Part shown: positions 35,461 through 43,883 of the stretch, piece after piece | How the letters are laid out: each line of letters starts with the position of its first letter | How positions within the stretch are numbered: position 1 is the stretch's first letter | Assembly (NCBI GenBank): GCA_964458265.1 | Contig: CAYWIF010000013.1 | Span: 1-64,000, forward strand | From: JAGVSR01 sp964458265 | GTDB lineage: Bacteria; Pseudomonadota; Alphaproteobacteria; Rhizobiales; Hyphomicrobiaceae | Direction of reading: 5' to 3' | Length of the DNA stretch: 64,000 nt | Notes under the pieces: model-generated | What the model saw: only the letters and a program-made list of their open reading frames with translations | Databases searched by the model: none | Told to the model about the DNA's origin: nothing | Made by a program: the position numbers and the translations under genes

Positions 35461-36717
35461 ATGGACCACGACGACACGATTGCCGGCGCGATCCCCGCCC
35501 TATGGGCTCCGCCGTTGGCCCCACCGGCTCCGCGTGATTTGTGCACCGATTGCGGTCTGTCGCGTACCGCCGATGCGAAACGTTGCGGCCGCGCCTGTCA
35601 GTTCATTAGGCCGGCCTATCCGGCAATGGAAGCGCGTGTTCACGGCCGCGCCCGTGACCCGTCGCGTGCCGACGAAGTCTATTTTGGCCCATTTCGCCGG
35701 ATGGTGCGTGCCGCCTTGCGCGACCCCAAGCCCGGCGCCCAGTGGACCGGCATAACCACCCGGATCGCCGAGCGTCTTCTTGAGACCGGGGCGGTCGAAG
35801 CCGTTCTCACCATGGCCCCCGATCCGTCCGACAGTTGGAAGCCGATGCCTGTCATCATCACGGCTGCGGAAGGTATGTCGCGCGCCCGTGGAATGCGCAT
35901 GGGCTACGCGCCGCTGCTGGCCCTCCTTGAACCCGTGCGCGAGCATGGCTTCAAGCGCATTGCCGTCATCGGCATCCCCTGTCAGGTCTATGCCCTCCGC
36001 TCGATCGAACAAGACTTCGGCCTGGAACGGCTCTATGTCATCGGGACGCCGTGTTCCGACAACACGACGACCGAAAAATTCCACACGTTTCTCGAACTTT
36101 TGGCCGACGATCCGCGCACGATCACATACCTCGAATTTCGTGCCGACCATTACGTGGAGCTGCGCTTCACTGACGGGACAAAAAAGGAAATCCCCTTTCT
36201 GAAGTTGCCAATCTCCAAGCTCCCTTCAGACTTCTTTCCGCTCACCTGCCGCACCTGCGTCGACTACACGAATGTGCTCGCTGACATCACCGTCGGCTAC
36301 ATGGGGGGCGAAGGCCAGCAGTGGCTACTTGTCCGTAACGAGCGCGGCGAGGAATTGTTGGAATTGCTCGGGGACGAAGTGCGCCTGTCAAATCCGGGCA
36401 GTGCCGGCAAACGCCGGAGCGCGGTCGCCGGCTTTCTGGCCAACACCGAACGCGCCGCCGGTGGCTTGCCGCTCAGATCCATGCCCGATTGGCTGCGCCC
36501 GATCGTCGGCTGGCTGATGCCGAAGATCGGCCCGCGCGGCCTCGAGTTCGCCCGCTCGCGCCTTGAAATGAAGGCCTGCGAAACCGTCGTTCACCTGCGC
36601 CGCGCCATGCCGCGCCGGGTCCGGCACATGGTGCCAGCCCATGTCTGGGCTCTGGTCGAACCCTACGGTCTGAAACCCACCGCCGATGAACTGCCGCGGC
36701 CCGGACGCGAGAGTTAG
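35461..36717 (+). CDS. FrhB/BciB-like F420 hydrogenase beta-subunit family protein
   Basis: A 418-residue iron-sulfur flavoprotein. The N-terminal cysteines are C28, C31, C42 and C46 (LCTDCGLSRTADAKRCGRAC). The FrhB C-domain follows, with AQWTGITTRIAERLLETGAV, IGIPCQVYALRSIEQ, VIGTPCSDN and LTCRTCVDYTNVLADITVGY. The order and spacing match BciB (8-vinyl reductase) and 7-hydroxymethyl-chlorophyll a reductase rather than archaeal F420 hydrogenase. This is a family resemblance, judged by eye. The true substrate is unknown; no pigment gene is nearby. The alpha/beta hydrolase gene starts 6 bp downstream, suggesting an operon. Confidence 0.75.
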   Translation: MDHDDTIAGAIPALWAPPLAPPAPRDLCTDCGLSRTADAKRCGRACQFIRPAYPAMEARVHGRARDPSRADEVYFGPFRRMVRAALRDPKPGAQWTGITTRIAERLLETGAVEAVLTMAPDPSDSWKPMPVIITAAEGMSRARGMRMGYAPLLALLEPVREHGFKRIAVIGIPCQVYALRSIEQDFGLERLYVIGTPCSDNTTTEKFHTFLELLADDPRTITYLEFRADHYVELRFTDGTKKEIPFLKLPISKLPSDFFPLTCRTCVDYTNVLADITVGYMGGEGQQWLLVRNERGEELLELLGDEVRLSNPGSAGKRRSAVAGFLANTERAAGGLPLRSMPDWLRPIVGWLMPKIGPRGLEFARSRLEMKACETVVHLRRAMPRRVRHMVPAHVWALVEPYGLKPTADELPRPGRES

Positions 36718-36723
36718 GCCCGC

Positions 36724-38253
36724 ATGTCCGATCGCTTGCCGACATCTGCACTTGCCGTGCTGGCACTTCTCGCCGTCGCCGTGGCAATCTGGAACCTGCG
36801 CGCGGCGCGGTCGGATACCACGCAGGAAGCGGTCACCATTGGCCACATCCCGGCCACCGTTTATCGCGGGCCCGGGGTCGAACAAGCACCCGTCATCGTC
36901 ATTGCGCACGGCTTCGCGGGCTCCGAGCGGTTGATGAATTCCTTTGCCTACACGTTTGCGCGCAACGGCTACATCGCCGTGACGTTCGACTTCGCTGGCC
37001 ACGGACGCAATCCAGAACCGCTCACCGGCAACATCACCCGCGAAGACGGCGCGACCCGGACGCTGGTCGCCGAAACAGGCAATGTTCTGAAGTTCGCTCG
37101 CGGGTTAAGCGATGGCCGGTTGGCCATCCTCGGCCACTCCATGGCGTCCGACATCATTGTCCGCGCCGCCGCGCAGAACCCGGACGTGGCCGCCACCATC
37201 GCCGTCTCGATGTTCTCCACCGCAGTCACGCGCGATGTACCGAAAAACCTGCTCGTCATCGTCGGTGACTGGGAAGGAATGCTGAAAACGGAAGCCTTGC
37301 GCGTGACCGGCCTCGTTTCTGCGCCGGTGATCGCACAGCCCAACGTGACCTACGGAGATTTCGCCGGCGGCACCGCGCGGCGCGCAACCTTCAGTTCCTA
37401 CGCCGAGCACCTCGGCGTGCTTTACCGGCCCGAGAGCCTAAAGGAAGCGCAGGCTTGGCTGGACAAAACGTTTAGCGTCAACCGCGCGGCCGAAATCCAG
37501 ATCGCCGAGCGCGGCCGTTGGATCGCGCTGCTGTTCGTCGGCCTCGCCCTGCTAGTGAAGCCGCTCACGTCGCTTTTGCCGGTGGTGTCGCCGGCGCGCG
37601 CCGGTGCCGGCTTAGCCTGGCCGGATCTCTGGCTGCCGCTCGTCATCCCGGCGATAGCAACGCCGCTGATCCTGCGGCCTCTCCCGACGGAGTTCTTGCC
37701 TGTTCTGGTCGGCGACTACCTAGCCTGCCACTTTGCGCTTTACGGCGTTCTGACCGCAGCGTGTCTTTGGTGGATCGGGAAACGCCGGCCGGACCGGAGC
37801 GACACCGTTGCCGCGGTTGGCAAGCTCGCTTTCTCGGTCTTGGCGTTGCTTTCAATTTACGCCGTGATCGTTGTCTGGCCGATCCACGCCGAATTTACGA
37901 ACTTCCTGCCGACCAGCGCGCGAGCGCCGCTGATCCTCGCGATGGCCGCCGGTACATCGCTCTACTTCCTCGCCGACGAGTGGATGACGCGCGGTGAGGG
38001 CGGCGCTCGCGGCGCTTACTTCGCGTCCAAAGTGGCGTTCATCGCGTCGCTCGCCATCGCCGTCGCGCTCGACTTCGAGCGGTTGTTTTTTCTCATCATC
38101 ATCGTGCCGTTGATCGTCCTGTTCTTTCTCTTCTTTGGACTGGTCAGCAGGTGGGTTTATGCGCGCACGCATCATCCATGGGTGGCGGGTCTGGCGAATG
38201 GCATCGCAATCGCCTGGGCGATCGGCGTCGTATTCCCGCTCGTCGCGGGCTGA
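36724..38253 (+). CDS. Alpha/beta hydrolase fused to a multi-pass membrane domain
   Basis: A 509-residue protein. An N-terminal membrane anchor (ALAVLALLAVAVAIWNL) is followed by a hydrolase domain. It has the oxyanion region APVIVIAHGFAGSERL and the nucleophile elbow ILGHSMASD (Ser139). Asp in IVGDWEG and a His in YAEHLG are plausible partners. From about residue 265 it becomes a bundle of roughly eight membrane segments ending VANG... IAIAWAIGVVFPLV. I do not recognise a named family for the whole protein. It follows the BciB-like gene by 6 bp and converges with ruvX. Confidence 0.8.
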   Translation: MSDRLPTSALAVLALLAVAVAIWNLRAARSDTTQEAVTIGHIPATVYRGPGVEQAPVIVIAHGFAGSERLMNSFAYTFARNGYIAVTFDFAGHGRNPEPLTGNITREDGATRTLVAETGNVLKFARGLSDGRLAILGHSMASDIIVRAAAQNPDVAATIAVSMFSTAVTRDVPKNLLVIVGDWEGMLKTEALRVTGLVSAPVIAQPNVTYGDFAGGTARRATFSSYAEHLGVLYRPESLKEAQAWLDKTFSVNRAAEIQIAERGRWIALLFVGLALLVKPLTSLLPVVSPARAGAGLAWPDLWLPLVIPAIATPLILRPLPTEFLPVLVGDYLACHFALYGVLTAACLWWIGKRRPDRSDTVAAVGKLAFSVLALLSIYAVIVVWPIHAEFTNFLPTSARAPLILAMAAGTSLYFLADEWMTRGEGGARGAYFASKVAFIASLAIAVALDFERLFFLIIIVPLIVLFFLFFGLVSRWVYARTHHPWVAGLANGIAIAWAIGVVFPLVAG

Positions 38254-38256
38254 ACT

Positions 38257-38757
38257 CTATGAGCCGCGCATCCGGTCGAGCACGTTTTGCAGAATGATCG
38301 TCGCCGCAAGTTTGTCGATCACGTCCGCGCGCTTCTTGCGTGACTGATCCGCCGCGATCAGCATCCGCTCCGCCTCCGCCGTGGTGAGCCGCTCGTCCCA
38401 CAACAAAATTGGCAACGGCGACAGTTTGTTCAGATTGCGCGCAAGCGCTCGCGTGGACTGCGCCCGCGCCCCCTCCGACCCGTCAAGGTTGATCGGCAGC
38501 CCCAAAACGAGCCCCGCCACCTTGTGCTCTGCGCAGATCCCGAGAAGACGCGCGGCGTCCACCGTAAACTTGGTTCTTTTGATGGTTTCCAGAGGCGAGG
38601 CAATGCCCCGGTTGACGTCCGAAAGTGCAAGTCCCAGCGTCTTCGTGCCGGCATCGATCCCGATCAATCGTCGCCCGGCGGGCAATTCGCCAAAGAACGT
38701 CACGGCATCCTGGAACGTCGCGCCCGTCGGCGGCTGATCGGCATCGTCTGAAGTCAC
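38257..38757 (-). CDS. ruvX: Holliday junction resolvase-like RuvX/YqgF
   Basis: A 166-residue RNase H-fold nuclease. Catalytic acidic residues lie in LIGIDAGTKTLGLALSD, WDERLTT and the C-terminal DVIDKLAATIILQ. The family acts in 16S rRNA 5' processing and possibly recombination. The start is taken as GTG at 38757, 26 residues before the first motif; the longer frame to 38880 overlaps the gatC leader. It diverges from gatC with a 194-bp gap, a common alphaproteobacterial arrangement. Confidence 0.92.
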   Translation of the reverse strand: MTSDDADQPPTGATFQDAVTFFGELPAGRRLIGIDAGTKTLGLALSDVNRGIASPLETIKRTKFTVDAARLLGICAEHKVAGLVLGLPINLDGSEGARAQSTRALARNLNKLSPLPILLWDERLTTAEAERMLIAADQSRKKRADVIDKLAATIILQNVLDRMRGS

Positions 38758-38951
38758 TGACTGGCCCGGAATTGAAAGCTGCAATCCGCTGTTTATAGAC
38801 AGCCGTTGAATGAGTCTCGCCCGGATTATCTGCAACTTTGCACGTTTCAGCCGGCCCATGCTGTTGCACTGCCGGCGCAAAGGGCGTTAAGACAGGCCCG
38901 GCCGGATCCCGCCCGCTTTGCGGCGACCTTGACCGGTTCCAGGGGACATCC

Positions 38952-39239
38952 ATGCAGGTCGATGAAGCGACGGTTCAGCGCATTGCCCGCCTTGCGCGCA
39001 TCAAGGTCACGCAGGACGAGGCCAAGGCCCTCGAAAAGGAACTCTCAGGCATTCTGAATTGGGTCGAGCAACTGGCCGAAGTCGACACCTCCGCCGTCGA
39101 GCCGATGACGCGTGTCGTTCCCATCGCCTTGCCCAAGCGCAAGGACGAAATCACCGACGGCGACATTGCCGATCAAGTCACCAAGAACGCGCCGCAGACC
39201 GAAGACCATTTCTTCGTCGTGCCGAAGGTTGTCGAATAG
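38952..39239 (+). CDS. gatC: Asp/Glu-tRNA amidotransferase subunit GatC
   Basis: A 95-residue GatC. It has VDEATVQRIARLARIKVTQD, the linker EKELSGILNWVEQLAEVDTS, EPMTRVVP, and the C-terminal tail VTKNAPQTEDHFFVVPKVVE. It stabilises GatA in the GatCAB complex that converts Glu-tRNA-Gln and Asp-tRNA-Asn to the amides. gatA follows after two small unknown genes, an inserted arrangement. gatB is not in the window. Confidence 0.96.
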   Translation: MQVDEATVQRIARLARIKVTQDEAKALEKELSGILNWVEQLAEVDTSAVEPMTRVVPIALPKRKDEITDGDIADQVTKNAPQTEDHFFVVPKVVE

Positions 39240-39264
39240 CGTCTCATCCCCATCGAGGTCCGCC

Positions 39265-39540
39265 ATGACCAAAATCTTTGCGCTGCTTGCACTAGTGCTG
39301 ATCGCCACGGGCGTCATTGTCTTGGCGGTCCCCAAGCCCCCCGCACCGTCCGCCTCTGAAAGATCGCTCGGTCCCCAGTCCGCGCCAGACCTGACACTCG
39401 CCGATCAAGCGCGCGAGATTGCCGAGAAAATCAATGCGCCGCTGTCCATCGTGTTCGGTCTGGTCAGTCTGTATTATTCACGCCGCACGTACGTCTTGAA
39501 TCGCGAGCTGCTCTCGCGGCGCCAGGGAGGCGAGGCATGA
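39265..39540 (+). CDS. Small membrane protein of unknown function
   Basis: A 91-residue protein with an N-terminal membrane segment (IFALLALVLIATGVIVLAV). A proline-rich linker follows (PKPPAPSASERS), and a second weak hydrophobic stretch (PLSIVFGLVSLYY) precedes a basic tail. It lies 25 bp after gatC and overlaps the next gene by 4 bp (ATGA), so the genes are coupled. Function unknown. Confidence 0.7.
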   Translation: MTKIFALLALVLIATGVIVLAVPKPPAPSASERSLGPQSAPDLTLADQAREIAEKINAPLSIVFGLVSLYYSRRTYVLNRELLSRRQGGEA

Positions 39541-39947
39541 CTGAATTTCGTATGATCTCGGCAATCTTGCTTGCCGTAACTTGCGCCGCAAGCCCGGCAA
39601 ACTCGGAAGGCGACCGGGCGGATTTCATTGTCGGCACCTTTGCCAAACCGGGCCTGTGCGAAAAGGTTGCGGCGATCGAGGCGGGTGGCCCCAAGAATGT
39701 TTCGACCGTCACCGAAACCCTCACCGCCGAAGGTTTCCGCACCTGGGAAGGTGGTTGCGATTTCGTCTCCGTCACGGAAGCGGAAAAAGGCAAAGTCTAC
39801 GAAGCAAGCATGCGGTGCAGCGAAGGTGCGCAAGAATGGACTGAGACGGACAAGTTCATCCTCGATCCGTCGGGCAACGCCATCACCGTCTGGGTCGAAG
39901 GCGAGAAGCACGAGTTCGTGAAATGCGTCAGCGAAAAAGGAAAATAG
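39537..39947 (+). CDS. Exported protein of unknown function
   Basis: A 136-residue protein with a signal peptide (MISAILLAVTCAASPANS). The mature chain has four cysteines (LCEKV, GGCDFVSV, RCSEGA, KCVSEKG), a likely disulfide pattern. Strands such as GFRTWEGGCDFVSVTEAEKG and EWTETDKFILDPSGNAITVW suggest a beta fold. It sits between gatC and gatA and starts inside the previous gene. Function unknown. Confidence 0.75.
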   Translation: MTEFRMISAILLAVTCAASPANSEGDRADFIVGTFAKPGLCEKVAAIEAGGPKNVSTVTETLTAEGFRTWEGGCDFVSVTEAEKGKVYEASMRCSEGAQEWTETDKFILDPSGNAITVWVEGEKHEFVKCVSEKGK

Positions 39948-39951
39948 CACT

Positions 39952-41463
39952 TTGACGGACCTGACCACGCTGACGTTGGCCGAAGCCCGCGACGGGCTGA
40001 AGAAAAAATCGTTCTCGGCGGCTGAACTGACGCAAGCATTCATCGACGCAATTGAAGCTGGCAACGGCGCTTTGAACGCCTACGTGCTCCCCACGCCGGA
40101 GCACGCCCTTGCGCAGGCGATAGCCGCCGACGCGCGGCTAGCCAAGGGCAACGCCCGCCCGCTCGAAGGCATTCCCCTCGGCCACAAGGACCTGTTCTGC
40201 ACCAACGGCATCCGCACGACGGCCTGTTCGAAGATCCTCGGCAACTTCGTGCCGACCTATGAATCAACCGTCGGCGCCAATCTTTGGAGCGCCGGCGCCG
40301 TCATGCTCGGCAAACTCAACAACGACGAATTCGCCATGGGCTCGTCCAACGAGACCAGCGCATTCGGACCCGTTGTCTCGCCTTGGCGACGCCACGGCAA
40401 GGACGGCAAGCGGACGGACGCCAAACTTGTCCCCGGCGGTTCGTCTGGCGGGTCGTCCGCCGCCGTCGCAGCCGGCCTCTGCCTCGGCGCCACCGCCACC
40501 GACACCGGCGGCTCCATTCGCCAGCCCGCCGCGCTGACGGGGACGGTCGGGATCAAGCCCACCTACGGCCGTTGTTCGCGCTGGGGCATTGTCGCGTTCG
40601 CCTCGTCGCTCGACCAGGCGGGACCCATCGCCAAGACGGTGGAAGATGCAGCCATCCTGCTCGGTGCCATGGCCGGCTACGACCCGAAGGATTCCACTTG
40701 CGTCGATGCGCCCGTCCCCGACTACGCCGCGCAAATGCGGCAGGGCGTGAAGGGCCTTCGCGTCGGCGTTCCGAAGGAATATCGCGTCGCGGGCATGTCG
40801 AAGGAAATCGACGACCTTTGGCAGAAGGGCATCGCCTGGCTGAAGGCCGCTGGCGCCACGATTCACGACATCTCACTGCCGCACACGAAATACGCGCTGC
40901 CCGCCTACTACATCGTGGCACCGGCGGAAGCATCCTCCAACCTCGCCCGCTACGATGGCGTCCGCTACGGTCTGCGTGTCCCCGGCAGGGACGTGATCGA
41001 CATGTACTCCGAGACGCGCGCCGCGGGTTTCGGCAAGGAAGTCCGCCGCCGCGTCCTGATCGGCACCTACGTTCTCTCGGCCGGCTACTACGACGCCTAT
41101 TACCTGAAAGCCCAGAAGGTCCGCACCCTCATCAAGCGCGACTTCGATGAAGCCTGGAACCAGGTCGACGTGGTTCTTACCCCCACCACGCCTTCGCCGG
41201 CCTTTGCTTTCGGAGAAAAGTCCGGCGACCCGCTCGCCATGTACCTGGAAGACATTTTCACCGTTACGGTCAACATGGCCGGACTGCCCGGCATGTCCGT
41301 CCCCGCCGGCCTTTCGTCGGAGGGCACGCCGCTCGGCCTTCAGTTCATCGGCAAGCCCTTCGACGAAGGCACGCTATTTCGCGCCGGCAAGGTGATCGAG
41401 GACGCAGCCGGCCGCCTCACACCTCCGGACAAATGGTGGCAATCAGGATCGAAAGGGCGCTGA
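39952..41463 (+). CDS. gatA: Glutamyl-tRNA(Gln)/aspartyl-tRNA(Asn) amidotransferase subunit GatA
   Basis: A 503-residue amidase-signature enzyme that releases ammonia from glutamine for GatCAB. The Ser-cisSer-Lys triad is visible: Lys in GIPLGHKDLFC, Ser in PGGSSGGSSAAVAAG and in TDTGGSIRQPAA. GIKPTYGRCSRWGIVAFASS and FDEAWNQVDVVLTPTTPSPA follow. The start is TTG at 39952, with AAGGA about 11 bp upstream; no ATG lies nearby. It follows the unknown gene by 4 bp. Confidence 0.96.
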   Translation: MTDLTTLTLAEARDGLKKKSFSAAELTQAFIDAIEAGNGALNAYVLPTPEHALAQAIAADARLAKGNARPLEGIPLGHKDLFCTNGIRTTACSKILGNFVPTYESTVGANLWSAGAVMLGKLNNDEFAMGSSNETSAFGPVVSPWRRHGKDGKRTDAKLVPGGSSGGSSAAVAAGLCLGATATDTGGSIRQPAALTGTVGIKPTYGRCSRWGIVAFASSLDQAGPIAKTVEDAAILLGAMAGYDPKDSTCVDAPVPDYAAQMRQGVKGLRVGVPKEYRVAGMSKEIDDLWQKGIAWLKAAGATIHDISLPHTKYALPAYYIVAPAEASSNLARYDGVRYGLRVPGRDVIDMYSETRAAGFGKEVRRRVLIGTYVLSAGYYDAYYLKAQKVRTLIKRDFDEAWNQVDVVLTPTTPSPAFAFGEKSGDPLAMYLEDIFTVTVNMAGLPGMSVPAGLSSEGTPLGLQFIGKPFDEGTLFRAGKVIEDAAGRLTPPDKWWQSGSKGR

Positions 41464-41465
41464 CG

Positions 41466-41795
41466 ATGGATCCAAAACGGCCGTGGGAATGCGCCGACAT
41501 GGTCCAGGTGCGCGCGGAAATCGATCGCATCGACGGCGAACTCGTCAATCTCATCGCCGAGCGCTTCGGCTATGTCGACCGGGCATGGCAGCTGAAGATC
41601 AAATCCGCTGAAGGCGCCGTTGTGCCCTGGCGCATCCAGCAGGTGATCGACAAGGTGCGCGCACAGGCAACGGAGAAAGGCGTCTCGCCGGACCTCTGCG
41701 AAGCTCTGTGGCGGCAGATGATCGGCTGGTTCATCCAGTACGAAGAAGAAAACTTGCGCAAACGCACCGAGGCGAACGGAGACAAGGGCCCGTGA
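41466..41795 (+). CDS. Chorismate mutase (AroQ type)
   Basis: A 109-residue all-helical protein of the AroQ/CM_2 family: VRAEIDRIDGELVNLIAERF, RAWQLKIK, then the C-terminal ALWRQMIGWFIQYEEENL. It turns chorismate into prephenate, or belongs to the related isochorismate-pyruvate lyase group. The family's Arg and Lys residues are conserved here. It starts 2 bp after the gatA stop and its own stop overlaps the next GTG. Confidence 0.85.
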   Translation: MDPKRPWECADMVQVRAEIDRIDGELVNLIAERFGYVDRAWQLKIKSAEGAVVPWRIQQVIDKVRAQATEKGVSPDLCEALWRQMIGWFIQYEEENLRKRTEANGDKGP

Positions 41796-42091
41796 TCGAC
41801 ATCAATCCCTTCGATCCTCAGACCGTCGTTTTGCTGGGCATATTCAATCCCGCGACTATCCTGGTAGCGTTTTTCATGGGCCGCGCCGCCGACCAGTGGC
41901 AAAAGATTCCCGTTGCCGCGTTTGCCGGCGCCTTCGCGGGGTTCCTGCTTTATTGGCTCGCGGCGACCGTCGGCATCTTCAGCGTCCATGCGCTGGGCGG
42001 CGAGGCGGGCCAACTCCTGGTTGGTTTTGTGTCGGGGCTCGTCTGGGCCGTGCTGGGTTACAAGTTGTTTCCGTCGGCCCGCACGAATTGA
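41792..42091 (+). CDS. Small integral membrane protein
   Basis: A 99-residue protein with about three membrane segments (VVLLGIFNPATILVAFFMG, PVAAFAGAFAGFLLYWLA, LLVGFVSGLVWAVLGYKLF). The start is GTG at 41792, overlapping the chorismate mutase stop by 4 bp. No family recognised. The membrane topology and coupling support a real gene. It converges with the glutathione peroxidase gene. Confidence 0.75.
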   Translation: MIDINPFDPQTVVLLGIFNPATILVAFFMGRAADQWQKIPVAAFAGAFAGFLLYWLAATVGIFSVHALGGEAGQLLVGFVSGLVWAVLGYKLFPSARTN

Positions 42092-42095
42092 AACG

Positions 42096-42689
42096 TCACT
42101 GCGTCTTCGTTTCGGCCCCGTCGCTTGCCAGCGCGTCCTCGATTGCCGCCACGATTTCCTTCGAGTCGGGAGCCGTCCCTGAATAAAACGACTTTACGAT
42201 CCGCCCGTCACGCGCCACCAGATACTTGTGAAAGTTCCAGCCCGGCGCGGCTTTCGGACCGAGCGTCGCCGCCGCCCATTTGTAGAATGGATGCGCGGCC
42301 TCGCCCGTTACCGGCACTTTCTCCGTCAGCGGAAACGTGATGCCGAACGCGCCCTGGCAAAATTCCTTGATCTGTGTCGCCGACCCTGGCTCCTGACCAC
42401 CGAAGTCATTTGACGGCACGCCGATGACGACGAGGCCCTTTGCCTCATAGGACTGATAGAGCGCCTGCAATCCCTGATACTGCTTCGTAAACCCGCAGAA
42501 CGACGCTGTGTTGACCACCAGCACCGCCTTGCCCTTGTACTGCGACAGCGGCATGGGCTGGCCGTCGATCGACGTGAACGAAAAATCGTAAGCGCTTCCG
42601 TCTTGCGTTGCCGCTGTTGCTGAAACCGCGGCAGCGGTCGTCGCCAGCAGGGTCATGGAAAAGGCCTTTAGAGCCAGTGCGCGCAACAT
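42096..42689 (-). CDS. Glutathione peroxidase family (BtuE-like), exported
   Basis: A 197-residue peroxidase with a signal-peptide-like N-terminus (SMTLLATTAAAVSATAATQ). Family motifs: VNTASFCGFTKQYQGLQALY with the peroxidatic Cys in place of selenocysteine, VIGVPSNDFGGQEPG with the Gln, and WNFHKYLVARDG with the Trp-Asn. These proteins reduce H2O2 and lipid peroxides using thioredoxin or glutathione, probably in the periplasm here. Converges with the small membrane gene, 4 bp apart. Confidence 0.93.
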   Translation of the reverse strand: MLRALALKAFSMTLLATTAAAVSATAATQDGSAYDFSFTSIDGQPMPLSQYKGKAVLVVNTASFCGFTKQYQGLQALYQSYEAKGLVVIGVPSNDFGGQEPGSATQIKEFCQGAFGITFPLTEKVPVTGEAAHPFYKWAAATLGPKAAPGWNFHKYLVARDGRIVKSFYSGTAPDSKEIVAAIEDALASDGAETKTQ

Positions 42690-42765
42690 AGGTCGATCCT
42701 TTCGAAAGGTTCAGCCTACACTACGCCGGCCGGGCGAGGGAGGATCAAGCCGGTCGCCACGCCAC

Positions 42766-43818
42766 TTACCGCGCCGACGCCTCCTGCTCCGGGGACGCAA
42801 CGGCGTCCGCCGGTGGACAAAGTTCCCGCGCCCGCGTCAACGCGGCGGTTTGATCGTGAAATGTTCCGATCGGCTTCGCACCCGGTGAGCGCGCCGCGAT
42901 GTATCGATCCGTCATGCTCGCCTCGAACCCGTCGAGCACCGTCAGGGCCGTATATTCCGTCCGCTGATGCGTGTCGTGGCGGAGCAGGATTGTCGCACGG
43001 CCGCCGTAGGATGCCGTCTGGATGACGCATGCTCCCGATAAGATCCCCAACGGCCGCATAGGTGTTTGCATTTCCGACCCCGCCGCTGCGGCCTCGACCG
43101 GTCGAATTTTGATCGGCGCTGGCTTCTTCACCGGTTTCGCAGCGACCTCCTCGGGCGGTCCGAGGTCTGGGTTCGGGCACTGTTGCTGCCGGAACTGCTC
43201 TGCAACCCACGCGATGGACGATCCATACTTGGGATCGACCGCCCACCGCCGCGAAAGGTCCGAAAAACGCACCCGCCGGTTGAGGCGCAGCGATGCCGCG
43301 ATGATGTCGTCCTGCTTCAGTTGCGTCCGCGGCGCGACCGGATTGGCCAGCCGCTCACCCGAATAGGCGACGAGATGTTGGATCTGAGCGAGCACGCCCG
43401 TTTTGACATCCGGAAAACTATCGCCCGGTACGCCGCCACCGGTCGTGCCGATGCCGGCGAAATTGTTCTGCCGGGGATCGACGTCGCCCAATTTCCCGTT
43501 CGGCTGGCGGTACGAAAGAAAGTTTGTCTCAATCGCCATCTGGAAAAAGGCGTAATCCCAGCGGACCTTCCAAGCTTCCCCCCACGTCTTGTAATGCCGT
43601 GCGATATCGCGAAAGCGCGGATCGGGACGCGGATTGCGGTTCCGCAGGAACGCCATCAGACGGTCCGGTGTCACGCAGCGCGGAACACGGTTCTCGGCGG
43701 AAAGCCGGATTTCCGGCAGCGCAGTCGGCTTGGCCGCGTCCGCGCCGCCTGGCAGGAGGCTTGCTGCCATGACACCGGCGAGCGCGACCTGACGAAAATG
43801 ACGGTGACGGCGCGTCAT
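42766..43818 (-). CDS. Glucosaminidase-domain exported protein, copy A
   Basis: A 350-residue protein with a signal peptide (LAGVMAASLLPGGADA). The lysozyme-like region is WDYAFFQMAIETNFLSY, then DVDPRQNNFAGIGTTGGGVP and SFPDVKTGVLAQIQHLVAYS. This is the pattern of glucosaminidase (endo-beta-N-acetylglucosaminidase) domains, with a Glu at the catalytic position (AIETN). A Pro-rich linker and a beta C-domain (VIQTASYGGRATILLRHD) follow. It probably cuts peptidoglycan in the periplasm. It shares this build with the neighbour at 43884-45155. Confidence 0.82.
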   Translation of the reverse strand: MTRRHRHFRQVALAGVMAASLLPGGADAAKPTALPEIRLSAENRVPRCVTPDRLMAFLRNRNPRPDPRFRDIARHYKTWGEAWKVRWDYAFFQMAIETNFLSYRQPNGKLGDVDPRQNNFAGIGTTGGGVPGDSFPDVKTGVLAQIQHLVAYSGERLANPVAPRTQLKQDDIIAASLRLNRRVRFSDLSRRWAVDPKYGSSIAWVAEQFRQQQCPNPDLGPPEEVAAKPVKKPAPIKIRPVEAAAAGSEMQTPMRPLGILSGACVIQTASYGGRATILLRHDTHQRTEYTALTVLDGFEASMTDRYIAARSPGAKPIGTFHDQTAALTRARELCPPADAVASPEQEASAR

Positions 43819-43883
43819 TCCGTGGATCCTTTCCGCTGACTTCTCGCGAACCGGCGATCACGAGGGCGAGGAAGCCGTAGCCT

